Notes under the pieces: generated by a model
What the model saw: only the letters and a program-made list of their open reading frames with translations
What the model was told of the DNA's origin: nothing
Database searches by the model: none
Origin: Roseomonas sp. KE0001
GTDB taxonomy: Bacteria > Pseudomonadota > Alphaproteobacteria > Acetobacterales > Acetobacteraceae
DNA length: 64,000 nt
Direction: 5' to 3'
Assembly: GCF_016107285.1 (NCBI RefSeq)
Contig: NZ_RCVQ01000012.1
Coordinates: 1-64,000, forward strand
Shown here: one piece after another, positions 38,156 through 47,231 of the stretch
How the letters are laid out: each line of letters opens with the position of its first letter
Position numbering within the stretch: position 1 is the first letter of the stretch
Made by a program: the position numbers and the translations under genes

Positions 38156-39139
38156 ATGTCGATGCCCCTCCTGCCGCGCCGGGCGCTTCCCGCGGCGCTG
38201 GCCGGCCTCCTGGCCGCGCCGACCGTCGCGCGGGCGCAGTCCTGGCCCGCCCGCCCCCTGACCATCGTCGTGCCCTGGGCGGCGGGCGGCGGCGCCGACA
38301 CCGTGACGCGCGTCCTCGCCGCCGGGCTGGAGCAGGAGGTGCGCACGCCGGTCAATGTGGTCAACCGCACCGGCGGCAATGGCGTGGTCGGCCACACCGC
38401 CATCCTCACGGCGCGGCCGGACGGCTACACGATCGGCCTCGCCACCTCCGAGATCTCCTACTTCCGCACCCTCGGCATGGCCGAGATCTCGCCCGACAGC
38501 TTCGACATCCTCTCCCGCGTCGCCACCCTGCCGGCCGGTGTCACGGTGAAGGGCGACGGACCCTGGCGCAGCGTGCAGGATGTCCTGGCCGCCATCCGCG
38601 ACGGCCGGCGCGGGCAGTACACCGCCTCGGGCGCGGGCGTCGGCGGCGCCTGGCACATCGCGCTCGCCGGCATGCTGCGCGCCGCCGGCATGGAGGTGAA
38701 CGCGGTGCGCTGGGTGCCATCCCAGGGCGGCGCGCCGGCCATGCAGGACGTGGTGGCCGGCGGCATCAGCATGGCCACATGCTCGCCGATCGAGGGCAAG
38801 GGGCTGATCGATGGCGGCCAGGCACGCTGCCTCGCGGTGATGGGGGGCGAGCGCCTGGCCATGCTGCCGGCCGTGCCCAGCCTGCGGGAATCCGGCCTCG
38901 ACTGGACCTTCGAGAACTGGTTCGCCCTGGTGGCGCCGCGCGGCCTGCCGGAGGACGTGCACCGGCCGATGCGCGAGGCGCTGGGCCGCGCCCATGCCCG
39001 GCCCGAGGTGCGGGAGGCGCTCCGCCAGCGCGGCATCGTGCCGGTCTGGGAATCCGCCGAGGCGGCGGACGGCTTCGCCCGCGACTATGCGCGCACCGCC
39101 GCCGACCTGCTCGGCGCGCTCGGTCTGGCCAGGGGCTGA
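38156..39139 (+). CDS. Bug-family tripartite tricarboxylate transporter substrate-binding receptor
   Basis: A 327-residue periplasmic receptor. A signal peptide (LLPRRALPAALAGLLAAPTVARAQ) precedes WPARPLTIVVPWAAGGGADTVTRVLA. NVVNRTGGNGVVGHTAI and YTASGAGVGGAWHIALAGM are the family signatures. The ATG at 38156 has GGAGAAAG upstream. It opens a plus-strand catabolic cluster with an amidohydrolase, a beta-hydroxyacid dehydrogenase and tctBAC. It shares NVVNRTGG-GVVGH wording with the TctC at 43215, so the two receptors are close relatives that probably share the one TctAB permease. Confidence 0.93.
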   Translation: MSMPLLPRRALPAALAGLLAAPTVARAQSWPARPLTIVVPWAAGGGADTVTRVLAAGLEQEVRTPVNVVNRTGGNGVVGHTAILTARPDGYTIGLATSEISYFRTLGMAEISPDSFDILSRVATLPAGVTVKGDGPWRSVQDVLAAIRDGRRGQYTASGAGVGGAWHIALAGMLRAAGMEVNAVRWVPSQGGAPAMQDVVAGGISMATCSPIEGKGLIDGGQARCLAVMGGERLAMLPAVPSLRESGLDWTFENWFALVAPRGLPEDVHRPMREALGRAHARPEVREALRQRGIVPVWESAEAADGFARDYARTAADLLGALGLARG

Positions 39140-39148
39140 AGCCGGATC

Positions 39149-40075
39149 ATGGGCGGGGAGAATCCCTGGGACGGCGCGATCGTCGATGCGCATCAGCACT
39201 TCTGGGAGCCGGAGCACGGCCGCAATCCCTGGCTGGCGCCGGAGGCCGCGATCCCCTTCCGCTACGGCGACTACAGCGCCCTCAAGCGCCGCTACCTGCC
39301 GGAGGACTACCGCCGCGACGCCGCCGGGCATGACATCGTCGAGACCGTCTATGTCGAGACCGAGTGGGATCCGGCGGACGGTCCGGGCGAGACGCGCTAC
39401 GCCGCGGCGCTGGCGGAACGCCACGGCCTGCCCAACGCCATCGTCGCCCAGGCCTGGCTGGACCGGCCGGATGCCGCGGCGCTGCTGGCCCGGCAGGCGG
39501 AGTGCCCGCTGGTGCGCAGCGTGCGCCACAAGCCCGGCGGCCCGGCCAGCCCGGCCGAGCGGGGCGCGCGGCGCACGCTGATGTCGGACCCCGCATGGCG
39601 GCGCGGCTATGAGCGGCTGGCGCGGCACGGGCTGCATTTCGACCTGCAGACACCCTGGTGGAACCTGCCCGAGGCGGTGGCCCTGGCGCGCGACTTCCCG
39701 GAGACGCTGATCATCCTGAACCATGCCGGCCTGCCCGCCGCGCGCGACGCGGATTCGCTGCGCCGCTGGCGCGAGGCGATGGCCGGCTTCGCCGAATGCC
39801 CGAACGCGCGGGTGAAGATCTCCGGCCTCGGCCTGCCGGGCCGCCCCTGGCGTGCCGTCGAGAACCGCTGGATCGTGCTGGAGACAGTGTATCTCTTCGG
39901 CCCGGAGCGGGCGATGTTCGCCAGCAACTTCCCGGTCGACAGCCTCTGCGGCAGCCTCGACAGCATCCTCTCCGGCTTCAAGTCGATCACGGCCTGCCTG
40001 CCGCGCGCCGCCCAGGCCCTGCTGTTCCGCGACACCGCGCGCGCCGTCTACCGCACCGGCGGAACGGCGCCATGA
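39149..40075 (+). CDS. Amidohydrolase-family (2-pyrone-4,6-dicarboxylate lactonase-like) protein
   Basis: A 308-residue TIM-barrel hydrolase. The N-terminal metal motif IVDAHQHFWEP, VYVETEWDP, the barrel histidine in IILNHAGLP and the C-terminal FASNFPVD identify the group that opens lactones such as 2-pyrone-4,6-dicarboxylate or sugar lactones. It starts nine bases after the receptor stop, and its own stop overlaps the next start (ATGA). This predicts that the transported acid is handled as a lactone or ring-opened derivative. Confidence 0.9.
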   Translation: MGGENPWDGAIVDAHQHFWEPEHGRNPWLAPEAAIPFRYGDYSALKRRYLPEDYRRDAAGHDIVETVYVETEWDPADGPGETRYAAALAERHGLPNAIVAQAWLDRPDAAALLARQAECPLVRSVRHKPGGPASPAERGARRTLMSDPAWRRGYERLARHGLHFDLQTPWWNLPEAVALARDFPETLIILNHAGLPAARDADSLRRWREAMAGFAECPNARVKISGLGLPGRPWRAVENRWIVLETVYLFGPERAMFASNFPVDSLCGSLDSILSGFKSITACLPRAAQALLFRDTARAVYRTGGTAP

Positions 40076-40962
40076 GCGCGCCGCGCCTGGGCTTCATCGG
40101 CATCGGCATCATGGGCGAGGCCATGGTGCTGCGGCTGCTGGAAAGCGGCTTCCCGGTCACCGCCTGGAACCGCGAGCCGGAGCGGCTGGAGGCCGTCCTG
40201 CCGCAAGGCGCCGTGGCGGCGAAGTCGCCCGCGGCCGTGGCGGCGGCGAGCGACATCCTGCTGCTTTGCGTGCTGCACACCGATGCCGTGCGCGAGGTGG
40301 TCTTCGGGCCGGGCGGCATCGCCACCGCCAGGGCGCCGGCGGGCGGCGTGCTGATCGACCATTCCACCATCGAGCCCGCGGCGACGCGCGGGATGGCGGA
40401 GCGGCTGGCGCGCGAGACCGGCTGGGGCTGGGTGGACGCGCCGGTCTCCGGCGGGCCGCAGGCGGCGCGCGAGGGGCGGCTCACCATCATGGCCGGCGGC
40501 GCGGAGGCGGATGTCGCGCGCGCCGCGCCCGTGCTGGCGGCGCTCGGCGCGCGGGTGACGCATCTGGGCCCCAGCGGCGCCGGGCAGACGGCCAAGGTGC
40601 TGAACCAGGCCATCGTGGGCGCCGGCTATGTCGCGATGGCGGAGGCCCTAGCCCTGGCGGAGGCCGCCGGCCTGGACGCCGACGCCCTGCCCGCCGCCCT
40701 GGCCGGCGGCCATGCCGATGGAAGCATGCTGCAGCGCATCTTCCCGCAGATGCGGCAACGCGCCTTCGAACCGCCGGCCGGCCGCGCGCGGCAGATGCTG
40801 AAGGACCTCGACGCGGTGCTGGCCTTCGCGCGCGAGCACGGCGTGGCGCTGCCGCTGGTCGAGGCCGCGACGGCGCGCTTCGCGGAACACGTGGCGCGCG
40901 GCGAGGGCATGAGCGACACCGCCTCTGTGATCCGGCTCTACCGTCCCGACCCGCCCGGCTGA
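40072..40962 (+). CDS. NAD(P)-dependent beta-hydroxyacid dehydrogenase
   Basis: A 296-residue member of the 3-hydroxyisobutyrate / tartronate-semialdehyde reductase family. It has the cofactor loop GFIGIGIMGEAMVLRLL (residues 7-23), the substrate motif DHSTIEPAATRGMAE, WVDAPVSGGPQAAREG and the catalytic lysine in GQTAKVLNQAIVG. It is coupled to the amidohydrolase by ATGA overlap and likely acts on the same pathway's hydroxyacid. Confidence 0.93.
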   Translation: MSAPRLGFIGIGIMGEAMVLRLLESGFPVTAWNREPERLEAVLPQGAVAAKSPAAVAAASDILLLCVLHTDAVREVVFGPGGIATARAPAGGVLIDHSTIEPAATRGMAERLARETGWGWVDAPVSGGPQAAREGRLTIMAGGAEADVARAAPVLAALGARVTHLGPSGAGQTAKVLNQAIVGAGYVAMAEALALAEAAGLDADALPAALAGGHADGSMLQRIFPQMRQRAFEPPAGRARQMLKDLDAVLAFAREHGVALPLVEAATARFAEHVARGEGMSDTASVIRLYRPDPPG

Positions 40963-41090
40963 CTCCGCCCGCTGACATCGGCGCGCTTGACCGCCTCGTT
41001 GAAGCGCCGACACAATCCGGACCGCCGACGGATGCTGGAACCTGGCGCGCAAGCCCGGCCCGCCGTTGTGGGAAGGAAGGGGACGATCCA

Positions 41091-41576
41091 TTGCAGCTTT
41101 CCGACAAGGTGACCGGCGCCCTGCTGATCGCGCTGGGCGGCGTCACGGCCTATGGCGCGTCCCTGCAACCTGGCGTGCCGGGCCAGGATGTGGGGCCGAG
41201 CGTCTTTCCGGCCGTCATCGGCCTCGGGCTGATGGGATGCGGCGCCATGATCGCCTTCGGCGTCGGCCACAGCTTCGAAGCGCCGGACGACACCATTCCG
41301 GCCGAACCGGGCGAGACGGTGCCGCGGCCGCCGCGCTTCGCCGAATGGCGGGCCTTTCTCGCGCCGCTGCTGCTGGTCCTCTACGTGCTGGTCTCGGAGA
41401 CCCTCGGCTTCCTGATCACCGCGGCGATCTGCATCCTGGTGATGACCCGCGCCCTCGGCGGAAGCTGGAGGCTCGCCGTGGCGCTGGCCCTGCTCGGCCC
41501 CGTGGGCCTGCATCTGGCCTTCTACGAGCTGCTGCGCGTGCCGCTGCCCGACGGCCTGCTGGCGCTGCCCTGGTGA
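41091..41576 (+). CDS. tctB: Tripartite tricarboxylate transporter small membrane subunit TctB
   Basis: A 161-residue inner-membrane subunit with four spans (about 6-24, 36-57, 83-101 and 104-150 as two segments). It starts at a TTG (41091), supported by AAGGAAGGGG eight bases upstream and by the absence of an ATG near the first span. GQDVGPSVFPAVIGLGLMGCG is a typical TctB stretch. It is followed by tctA after four bases. Confidence 0.88.
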   Translation: MQLSDKVTGALLIALGGVTAYGASLQPGVPGQDVGPSVFPAVIGLGLMGCGAMIAFGVGHSFEAPDDTIPAEPGETVPRPPRFAEWRAFLAPLLLVLYVLVSETLGFLITAAICILVMTRALGGSWRLAVALALLGPVGLHLAFYELLRVPLPDGLLALPW

Positions 41577-41580
41577 CGCC

Positions 41581-43092
41581 ATGAGCGACCTGATCGACGG
41601 CTTCATCATGGTCGGACAGATGGATGTGCTGGTCGCCATCCTTCTGTCCGCCATCTACGGCCTGGTGGTGGGCTCGCTGCCGGGCCTTTCCGCCACCATG
41701 GCGACGGCGCTGCTGGTGCCGGTCACCTTCTATCTCTCACCGATCGCGGCGGTGGCGACCATCATCTCCGCCTCGGCCATGGCGATCTTCTCCGGCGACA
41801 TCCCGGGCTGCCTGCTGCGCATCCCCGGCACGCCGGCCTCGGCCGCCTATACCGACGAGGCCTATGCCATGACCCGCAAGGGCCAGGCGGAGATGGCGCT
41901 CGGCATCGGCCTGTGGTTCAGCGCCATCGGCGGCATCGTCGGCACGCTGTCGCTGATGGTGATGGCGCCGGCGCTGGCCGAGGTGGCGCTGAACTTCTCC
42001 TCCTTCGAGTATTTCTGGCTCGCCGTCCTCGGCCTGATGTGCGCGACACTGGTCGCGCGCTCCTCGCCGGTGAAGGCCATCGCCTCGATGCTGCTCGGCC
42101 TGCTCTTCTCCTGCATCGGCATGGAGAATCCGGCCGGCGCGCCGCGCTTCACCTTCGGCATGACCGACCTGCTCGGCGGCATCGAGCCGCTGCCGGCGCT
42201 GGTGGGCGTCTTCGCGCTGTCGGAGGTGATGCGCGCGCTCGCCACCGCCGAGCCGCCGCCGCTGCCGCGCCGCAAGTTCGGCAGCATCCTGGCCGGGCAG
42301 TGGAGCCTGACCAGGAGGTTCCAGTGGCCGATGTGGCGTGGCAATGTCGTCGGCATCATCATCGGCGTGCTGCCGGGGGCGGGCGCCGACATGGCCGCCT
42401 GGGTCAGCTACGCCCTCTCCAAGCGCTTCTCGAAAACGCCGGAGAAATTCGGCACCGGCCATCCGGAAGGGCTGGTCGAGGCCGGCGCCAGCAACAATGC
42501 CTCGCTCGCCAGCGGCTGGGTGCCGGCGCTGCTCTTCGGCATCCCGGGCGACACCATCACCGCCATCGCCATCGGCGTGCTCTACATGAAGGGACTGAAC
42601 CCCGGCCCGACGCTGTTCACCGAGCGGGCGTCGAGCATGTACGCGCTCTACATCATCTTCATCCTGGCCAATATCATCATGATCCCGCTCGGCATCCTGA
42701 TGATCCGCCTGGCGACGCGGGTGCTGCGCGCGCCCCGCGCCTCGATCATGCCGGTCATCCTGATGCTCTGCGCCATGGGCGCCTTCGCCACCGGCAACAA
42801 CCTCTTCGCCATCCTGCTGGTCGGCTTCTTCGGCGTGCTGGGCTACATCATGGAGCGCAACGGCTACCCGGTGGCGGCGCTGGTCCTCGGCATCGTCATG
42901 GGCTCCATGGTGGAGCAGAGCTTCGTCACCTCGCTGATCAAGTCGGACAACAGCCTGCTGCCCTTCTTCGAGCGGCCGATCTCGGCCGTGCTGGCCACCA
43001 TCACCCTCGCCGCCCTGCTCTGGCCGGTGGCCGCCTGGCTGATCCGCCGCCGGCGCCGCGCCCCGCGGCGCCCCGCTCCGCAGGGCGGCTGA
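41581..43092 (+). CDS. tctA: Tripartite tricarboxylate transporter permease TctA
   Basis: A 503-residue permease with about 12 spans. The conserved N-terminal motif GLVVGSLPGLSATMATALLVPVTF and the mid-protein repeat NVVGIIIGVLPGAGADMAAWVSYALSKRFSK are the two glycine-rich pore motifs of TctA. EAGASNNASLASGWVPALLFGIPGDTITA is also diagnostic. With TctB and a TctC/Bug receptor it forms a secondary high-affinity carboxylate importer driven by the ion gradient. Confidence 0.96.
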   Translation: MSDLIDGFIMVGQMDVLVAILLSAIYGLVVGSLPGLSATMATALLVPVTFYLSPIAAVATIISASAMAIFSGDIPGCLLRIPGTPASAAYTDEAYAMTRKGQAEMALGIGLWFSAIGGIVGTLSLMVMAPALAEVALNFSSFEYFWLAVLGLMCATLVARSSPVKAIASMLLGLLFSCIGMENPAGAPRFTFGMTDLLGGIEPLPALVGVFALSEVMRALATAEPPPLPRRKFGSILAGQWSLTRRFQWPMWRGNVVGIIIGVLPGAGADMAAWVSYALSKRFSKTPEKFGTGHPEGLVEAGASNNASLASGWVPALLFGIPGDTITAIAIGVLYMKGLNPGPTLFTERASSMYALYIIFILANIIMIPLGILMIRLATRVLRAPRASIMPVILMLCAMGAFATGNNLFAILLVGFFGVLGYIMERNGYPVAALVLGIVMGSMVEQSFVTSLIKSDNSLLPFFERPISAVLATITLAALLWPVAAWLIRRRRRAPRRPAPQGG

Positions 43093-43116
43093 ACCGGCCG
43101 ATCCATCGCCGCGCGG

Positions 43117-43134
43117 GCCAGGCTTCATCCTGGC
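43117..43134 (+). terminator. Small hairpin between tctA and tctC
   Basis: GCCAGG and CCTGGC pair around a 6-base loop in the 122-base tctA-tctC gap. It may reduce read-through or protect the upstream message; the stem is short. Confidence 0.3.
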
Positions 43135-43214
43135 TGGCGCGGCGTTTCACGCCTATGATCGCCATGAACCGGCAGTCATGCCGGAGCAAGCCTGACGACA
43201 GGAAAGACACGTCC

Positions 43215-44210
43215 ATGACACCGATCTCCCGCCGCGGCGTGCTGCTGGGCGCCGCCGCCCTTCCCCTCGCCGGCACGGCTTTGGCGCGCCCGGCCCTGGC
43301 GCAAACGCGCTATCCGGTGCGGCCCCTGCAGCTGATCTGCCCCTGGGGCGCCGGCGGCGGCACCGACGCCACGGCGCGCATCGTCGCCTCGCTGCTGGAG
43401 AGGGAGCTGGGGCAGCCGGTGAATGTCGTGAACCGCACGGGCGGCTCCGGCGTGGTCGGCCATGCCGCGATCAACGCCAGCAATCCCGATGGCTACACCA
43501 TCGGCATCATCACCGTGGAGATCACGATGATGCACTGGCAGGGGCTGACGCCGCTGACCTATGCGGACTACACGCCGCTCGGCCTGGTGAACCGCGACGC
43601 GCCCGGCGTGCAGGTCAGCGCCAGCGCGCCCTACAAGGACATCAAGGCGCTCGCCGAGGCGATCAAGGCGGCGCCCCCCGGCAAGCTCAAGGCCTCCGGC
43701 ACCGGACAGGGCGGCATCTGGCACCTCGCCCTGGTCGGCTGGCTGCAGGCCATGGGGCTGAAGCCCGACCATGTCCGCTGGGTGCCCTCGAACGGCGCGG
43801 CGCCGGGCATGCAGGACCTGGTGGCGGGCGGCATCGACATCGTGCCCTGCTCGATTCCCGAAGCGCGGGCCATGCTCGATGCCGGCCGCGCCCGCAGCCT
43901 CGCCATCATGGCGCCGCAGCGCGACCCGCTCTTCCCCGACATCCCGACCCTCAAGGAGAGCCTCGGCGTCGAGTACCAGACCGCCGTATGGCGCGGCATC
44001 GGCGGCCCACCCAAGCTGCCGGCCGAGATCGCCGCGAAGCTGACCGCCGCGCTGGAGAAGGTGGCGAAGTCGGAGCAGTACGCCGAGTTCATGAAGTCGC
44101 GCGGCTTCGGCATGGACTGGGCCGATGGCGCCGGCTTCGGCAAGGTCATGGCCGAGACGGACAAGGCCATGGGCGAGGCGATGCGCGCGGCGGGGCTGGC
44201 CAAGAGCTGA
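43215..44210 (+). CDS. tctC: Tripartite tricarboxylate transporter receptor TctC (Bug family)
   Basis: A 331-residue periplasmic receptor. A Tat-like signal (SRRGVLLGAAALPLAGTALARPALAQ) precedes YPVRPLQLICPWGAGGGTDATARIVA. NVVNRTGGSGVVGHAAI and ASGTGQGGIWHLALVGWLQ are the family signatures. The ATG at 43215 has AGGAAAG upstream. It is the cognate receptor of the preceding TctBA, and a strong hairpin follows. The ligand is unknown. Confidence 0.94.
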   Translation: MTPISRRGVLLGAAALPLAGTALARPALAQTRYPVRPLQLICPWGAGGGTDATARIVASLLERELGQPVNVVNRTGGSGVVGHAAINASNPDGYTIGIITVEITMMHWQGLTPLTYADYTPLGLVNRDAPGVQVSASAPYKDIKALAEAIKAAPPGKLKASGTGQGGIWHLALVGWLQAMGLKPDHVRWVPSNGAAPGMQDLVAGGIDIVPCSIPEARAMLDAGRARSLAIMAPQRDPLFPDIPTLKESLGVEYQTAVWRGIGGPPKLPAEIAAKLTAALEKVAKSEQYAEFMKSRGFGMDWADGAGFGKVMAETDKAMGEAMRAAGLAKS

Positions 44211-44223
44211 GCCCGGGGATGAC

Positions 44224-44254
44224 GGAGCGGGCGCCGGGCTTGGCGCCCCGCTCC
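44224..44254 (+). terminator. Hairpin after tctC
   Basis: GGAGCGGGCGCC pairs with GGCGCCCCGCTCC (one bulged C) around a 6-base loop, 14 bases after the tctC stop. This is the best terminator candidate for the tctBAC transcript. It also precedes the DMT exporter gene, which therefore may have its own promoter. Confidence 0.6.
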
Positions 44255-44295
44255 GCCTCTGCGACCCTGGCGCCCCGGCCGCCACGGAGTCCCGC

Positions 44296-45177
44296 TTGCT
44301 GATCGCCTATACCCAGCTCGCCACCGCCATGGCGCTGGTCGGCGCCAATGTGGCGGTGGCGAAGCTGCTGGCGGCGGCCCTGCCCATCGCCATGATCGCC
44401 GGGCTGCGCTGTCTGCTGGCCTGCCTCCTGCTCTGGCCGCTGGCCCGGCTCCGGGAAGGCGGCGCGCGGCCCTCCGGCCCGGTGCTGCGCAACCTGGCGG
44501 CGCAGGCCCTGCTGGGCACCCTGCTCTACAACGCCGCGCTGCTCTCCGGCCTGCGCCATACCTCGGCACTGGAGGCCGGGCTGGTGCTGGCCACCCTGCC
44601 GGCGGTGATCGCGCTGGGCTCCGCCCTCTGGCTGCGCGAGCGGCTCGCGCCCCGGCAATGGGCGGCCGCGCTCCTGGCCGCCTCCGGCATGGCGGCGATC
44701 ACCCTGACGCGGATGGCGGAGGGGGACGGCGGAGACGGCAGCCTGCTCGGCAATGCCCTGGTCTTTCTCGCCGTCTGCGGTGAGGCCGCCTATGTGCTGC
44801 TGGCCAAGCGCATCGCCGGGCGGGTGCCGGTCCTGACCGCCAGTTTCTGGATGCAGGCCTTCAGCGCGCTGATGCTGCTGCCCTTCTGCCTGCCGGTGCT
44901 GGGCAGCGTGGCGGCGCTGGCGGTGCCGGAGACGGCGGGCCTGCTGGTCTTCCACAGCCTGACGGCCTCGGTGCTCTGCCTGCTGCTCTGGTATGCCGGG
45001 CTGCGCCGGGCGCCGGCCGGCGTCGCGGGCATCTTCACGGTCTTTTTGCCGGCGACGGCCGCGGTGGTGGCCGTCGTCCTGCTGGGCGAGGCCTTCCAGC
45101 CGCTGCACGCGCTCGGCTTCCTGCTGATGCTGGCCAGCATCGGCCTCGCCACCTGGCCGAGAAGGGTCACGCCATGA
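44296..45177 (+). CDS. DMT-superfamily (EamA) transporter
   Basis: A 293-residue protein with ten predicted spans in two five-span halves. FHSLTASVLCLLLWYAGLRRAPAGVAGIFTVFLPATAAVVAVVLLGE (the second EamA repeat end) is diagnostic, as is TSALEAGLVLATLPAVIALGSALWLRERL in the first. No ATG is available near the first span. A TTG at 44296 with GGAG seven bases upstream is the best start. It probably exports a metabolite such as an amino acid. Its stop overlaps the start of the nuclease-helicase gene. Confidence 0.86.
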   Translation: MLIAYTQLATAMALVGANVAVAKLLAAALPIAMIAGLRCLLACLLLWPLARLREGGARPSGPVLRNLAAQALLGTLLYNAALLSGLRHTSALEAGLVLATLPAVIALGSALWLRERLAPRQWAAALLAASGMAAITLTRMAEGDGGDGSLLGNALVFLAVCGEAAYVLLAKRIAGRVPVLTASFWMQAFSALMLLPFCLPVLGSVAALAVPETAGLLVFHSLTASVLCLLLWYAGLRRAPAGVAGIFTVFLPATAAVVAVVLLGEAFQPLHALGFLLMLASIGLATWPRRVTP

Positions 45178-47231
45178 GGGGCTGGGTCACCACCACGGTC
45201 GCCGCCCTGCGTCGGGAACCGGCGACGGACTGGGCCGCACGCCTCGCCGCCGCCCAGGCGCGGCAGTTGAGGGAGGTGCAGCCGGCGCAGCTGGAATCCT
45301 GGCGCGCGCTCATCCATGTGCTGCAAAGCGCTTTTCCTGATCCGCGCAGCGATGACTGGGTCATCCTGCTGGAATGCGACCTGCTGCGGCTGGAGAAGCG
45401 TATCGACGCGGTGGTGCTGACGGATCGCGCCATTCTCGTCATCGAGTTCAAGAACAACGCCGCCGGATTCTCGCCGCAGGATGCCGCGCAGGCCGAGGAT
45501 TATGCCCTCGCCCTGCGGGACTTCCACGCCGCCTGCCGTCAGCATCCGGTTGTTCCCATTCTGTTGGCCAGCGCGGCACCCTCACCGCGCAATGACTGGC
45601 CGCTGCTCTGGCATGGCGTGACCTCCGTGCTGCGCGCCTCCGCCGAGAGCCTCCCCGCGCTGCTGGCAGGGATCCAGTCCAGCATCCCCGCACCGGACCG
45701 GCCGCTTGATGCTCTGGCCTGGATGGCGGCGCCCTATCATCCTGTCCCCACCATCGTGGAGGCGGCGCAGCGCCTTTTCGCCCGTCACGGCGTCGAGGAG
45801 ATCGCCGCCTCCAGGACGGATGCCATCAACCTTGGTCTCACCACCGCCGCGATCCGTCGGGCGATTGACCAGGCCCGCGCCGACAGTGCCCGCTGCGTCA
45901 TCTTCGTCACCGGCATCCCCGGGGCCGGCAAGACACTCTGCGGCCTCAACCTCGTCTTCGGCACCCATGCGACGGAGGGAGCCGCTTTCCTGACCGGCAA
46001 CGCGCCTCTGGTGGCGGTGCTGCGTGGCGCCCTGCTTCTGGACGCAACGAAACAGGGCCGATCCCGCCGCCAGCCAGGGCGCGAGACACGCACGCTGCTG
46101 CAGAATGTCCATCGCTTTCTGGAGCATTACGTACGCGAGGCGGAAACCGCGCCGTCCGAACACGTCGTGGTCTTCGACGAGGCGCAGCGCGCCTGGAATG
46201 CGGATCAGGCCGGCCGCGACACGCAGCGGCGGCGCTCCATCCTGACCACGTCCGAGCCAGCGCATATGCTGGAGATCATGCATCGGGTACCAGGGTGGTC
46301 CGTCATTATCGCCCTGATCGGCAATGGCCAGGAGATCAACACCGGCGAGGCTGGCCTGGCGGAATGGGGCCGGGTGGTAGCTCGGAGCGGCGGCGGTTGG
46401 CGCGCCGTGGCGGCGCCAGCCACGCTGCAGGCGGCGGAGCCGGCCCAGCGTCTGGCGGAGGAACAGCCAGGCTGGCTCACGCTTGATCCGGACCTGAACC
46501 TCGCCATCCCCATACGATCGGTCCTGCACGATCGCGCCACGCTCTGGGTTGATGCGGTGCTGAATGACCGCCCGCAGGACGCCGCCGAGATTGCCGCCGC
46601 GGGGAGACTGCCCTTCTTCATGACCCGCGACCTCCATGCGCTGCGTACCGCCCTCCGTTCGCGCGTCCGCGGGCTGCGCCGGGCCGGGCTGGTCTGTTCG
46701 TCCAAGGCCCGGCGGCTGCGCGCGGAGGGGCTCGGCGTGCAGTTGCACGGCGCCGACGACGAGGTGGTCAACTGGTTCCTCCGCCGCTGGCCGGATATCC
46801 GGGCCTCGGACGCGCTCGAGGTCTGCGCCACCGAGTACTCCTGTCAGGGCCTCGAGCTGGACATGGTGGGGATGGCCTGGGGTGGCGACTTCATCCGCGA
46901 GGCCGGCCACTGGCAGGCGCGTCGCTTTTCCGGCACGCGATGGAACCGGGTCAGCCACCCGGAGATGCGGCGCTATATCCGCAATACCTACCGGGTGCTG
47001 CTGACGCGGGCGCGGTACGACACGGTAATTCTCATCCCCCCTGGCCATGCCGAGGATGCCACCCGCCCCCCTCAGGAGGCCAATGCCATCGCCGCCTATC
47101 TGCAGGCCTGCGGGGTCCGCCCCCTGGAGGGGCTTCCCTCCTGCGGCGACGCCCTGGCGCCCCAGCTGCTCCAGCGCCGCCTCAATGCGCCGGCTGGTCC
47201 TCCAGCCGCAGCCGCAACCCCTCGGCATTGA
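45174..47231 (+). CDS. Predicted nuclease-helicase (PD-(D/E)XK-like domain plus DUF2075-like ATPase)
   Basis: A 685-residue two-part protein. Residues about 55-110 look like a restriction-endonuclease fold: ECDL (E67), RIDAVVL (D78), VIEFKNN (E91, K93) and QAEDY (Q106). Residues about 240-640 are a helicase-type ATPase with Walker A GIPGAGKT (247-254) and Walker B VVVFDEAQRAW (331-341). Also present are IALIGNGQEINTGEAGLAEW, CATEYSCQGLELDMVGMAWG and, near the end, NTYRVLLTRARYDTVILIPPG, as in DUF2075/UvrD-like helicases. Relatives occur in anti-phage islands and as stand-alone repair genes. Codon use is a little less GC-biased than the neighbours. It overlaps the DMT gene by ATGA and runs 50 bases into the convergent gene. 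Confidence 0.75.
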   Translation: MRGWVTTTVAALRREPATDWAARLAAAQARQLREVQPAQLESWRALIHVLQSAFPDPRSDDWVILLECDLLRLEKRIDAVVLTDRAILVIEFKNNAAGFSPQDAAQAEDYALALRDFHAACRQHPVVPILLASAAPSPRNDWPLLWHGVTSVLRASAESLPALLAGIQSSIPAPDRPLDALAWMAAPYHPVPTIVEAAQRLFARHGVEEIAASRTDAINLGLTTAAIRRAIDQARADSARCVIFVTGIPGAGKTLCGLNLVFGTHATEGAAFLTGNAPLVAVLRGALLLDATKQGRSRRQPGRETRTLLQNVHRFLEHYVREAETAPSEHVVVFDEAQRAWNADQAGRDTQRRRSILTTSEPAHMLEIMHRVPGWSVIIALIGNGQEINTGEAGLAEWGRVVARSGGGWRAVAAPATLQAAEPAQRLAEEQPGWLTLDPDLNLAIPIRSVLHDRATLWVDAVLNDRPQDAAEIAAAGRLPFFMTRDLHALRTALRSRVRGLRRAGLVCSSKARRLRAEGLGVQLHGADDEVVNWFLRRWPDIRASDALEVCATEYSCQGLELDMVGMAWGGDFIREAGHWQARRFSGTRWNRVSHPEMRRYIRNTYRVLLTRARYDTVILIPPGHAEDATRPPQEANAIAAYLQACGVRPLEGLPSCGDALAPQLLQRRLNAPAGPPAAAATPRH

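Noticed and set aside
38156-44210. The two TctC/Bug genes as a recent duplication flanking an inserted segment
   Set aside because: They share short family motifs only; most of the sequence is diverged and no nucleotide-level repeat is visible.
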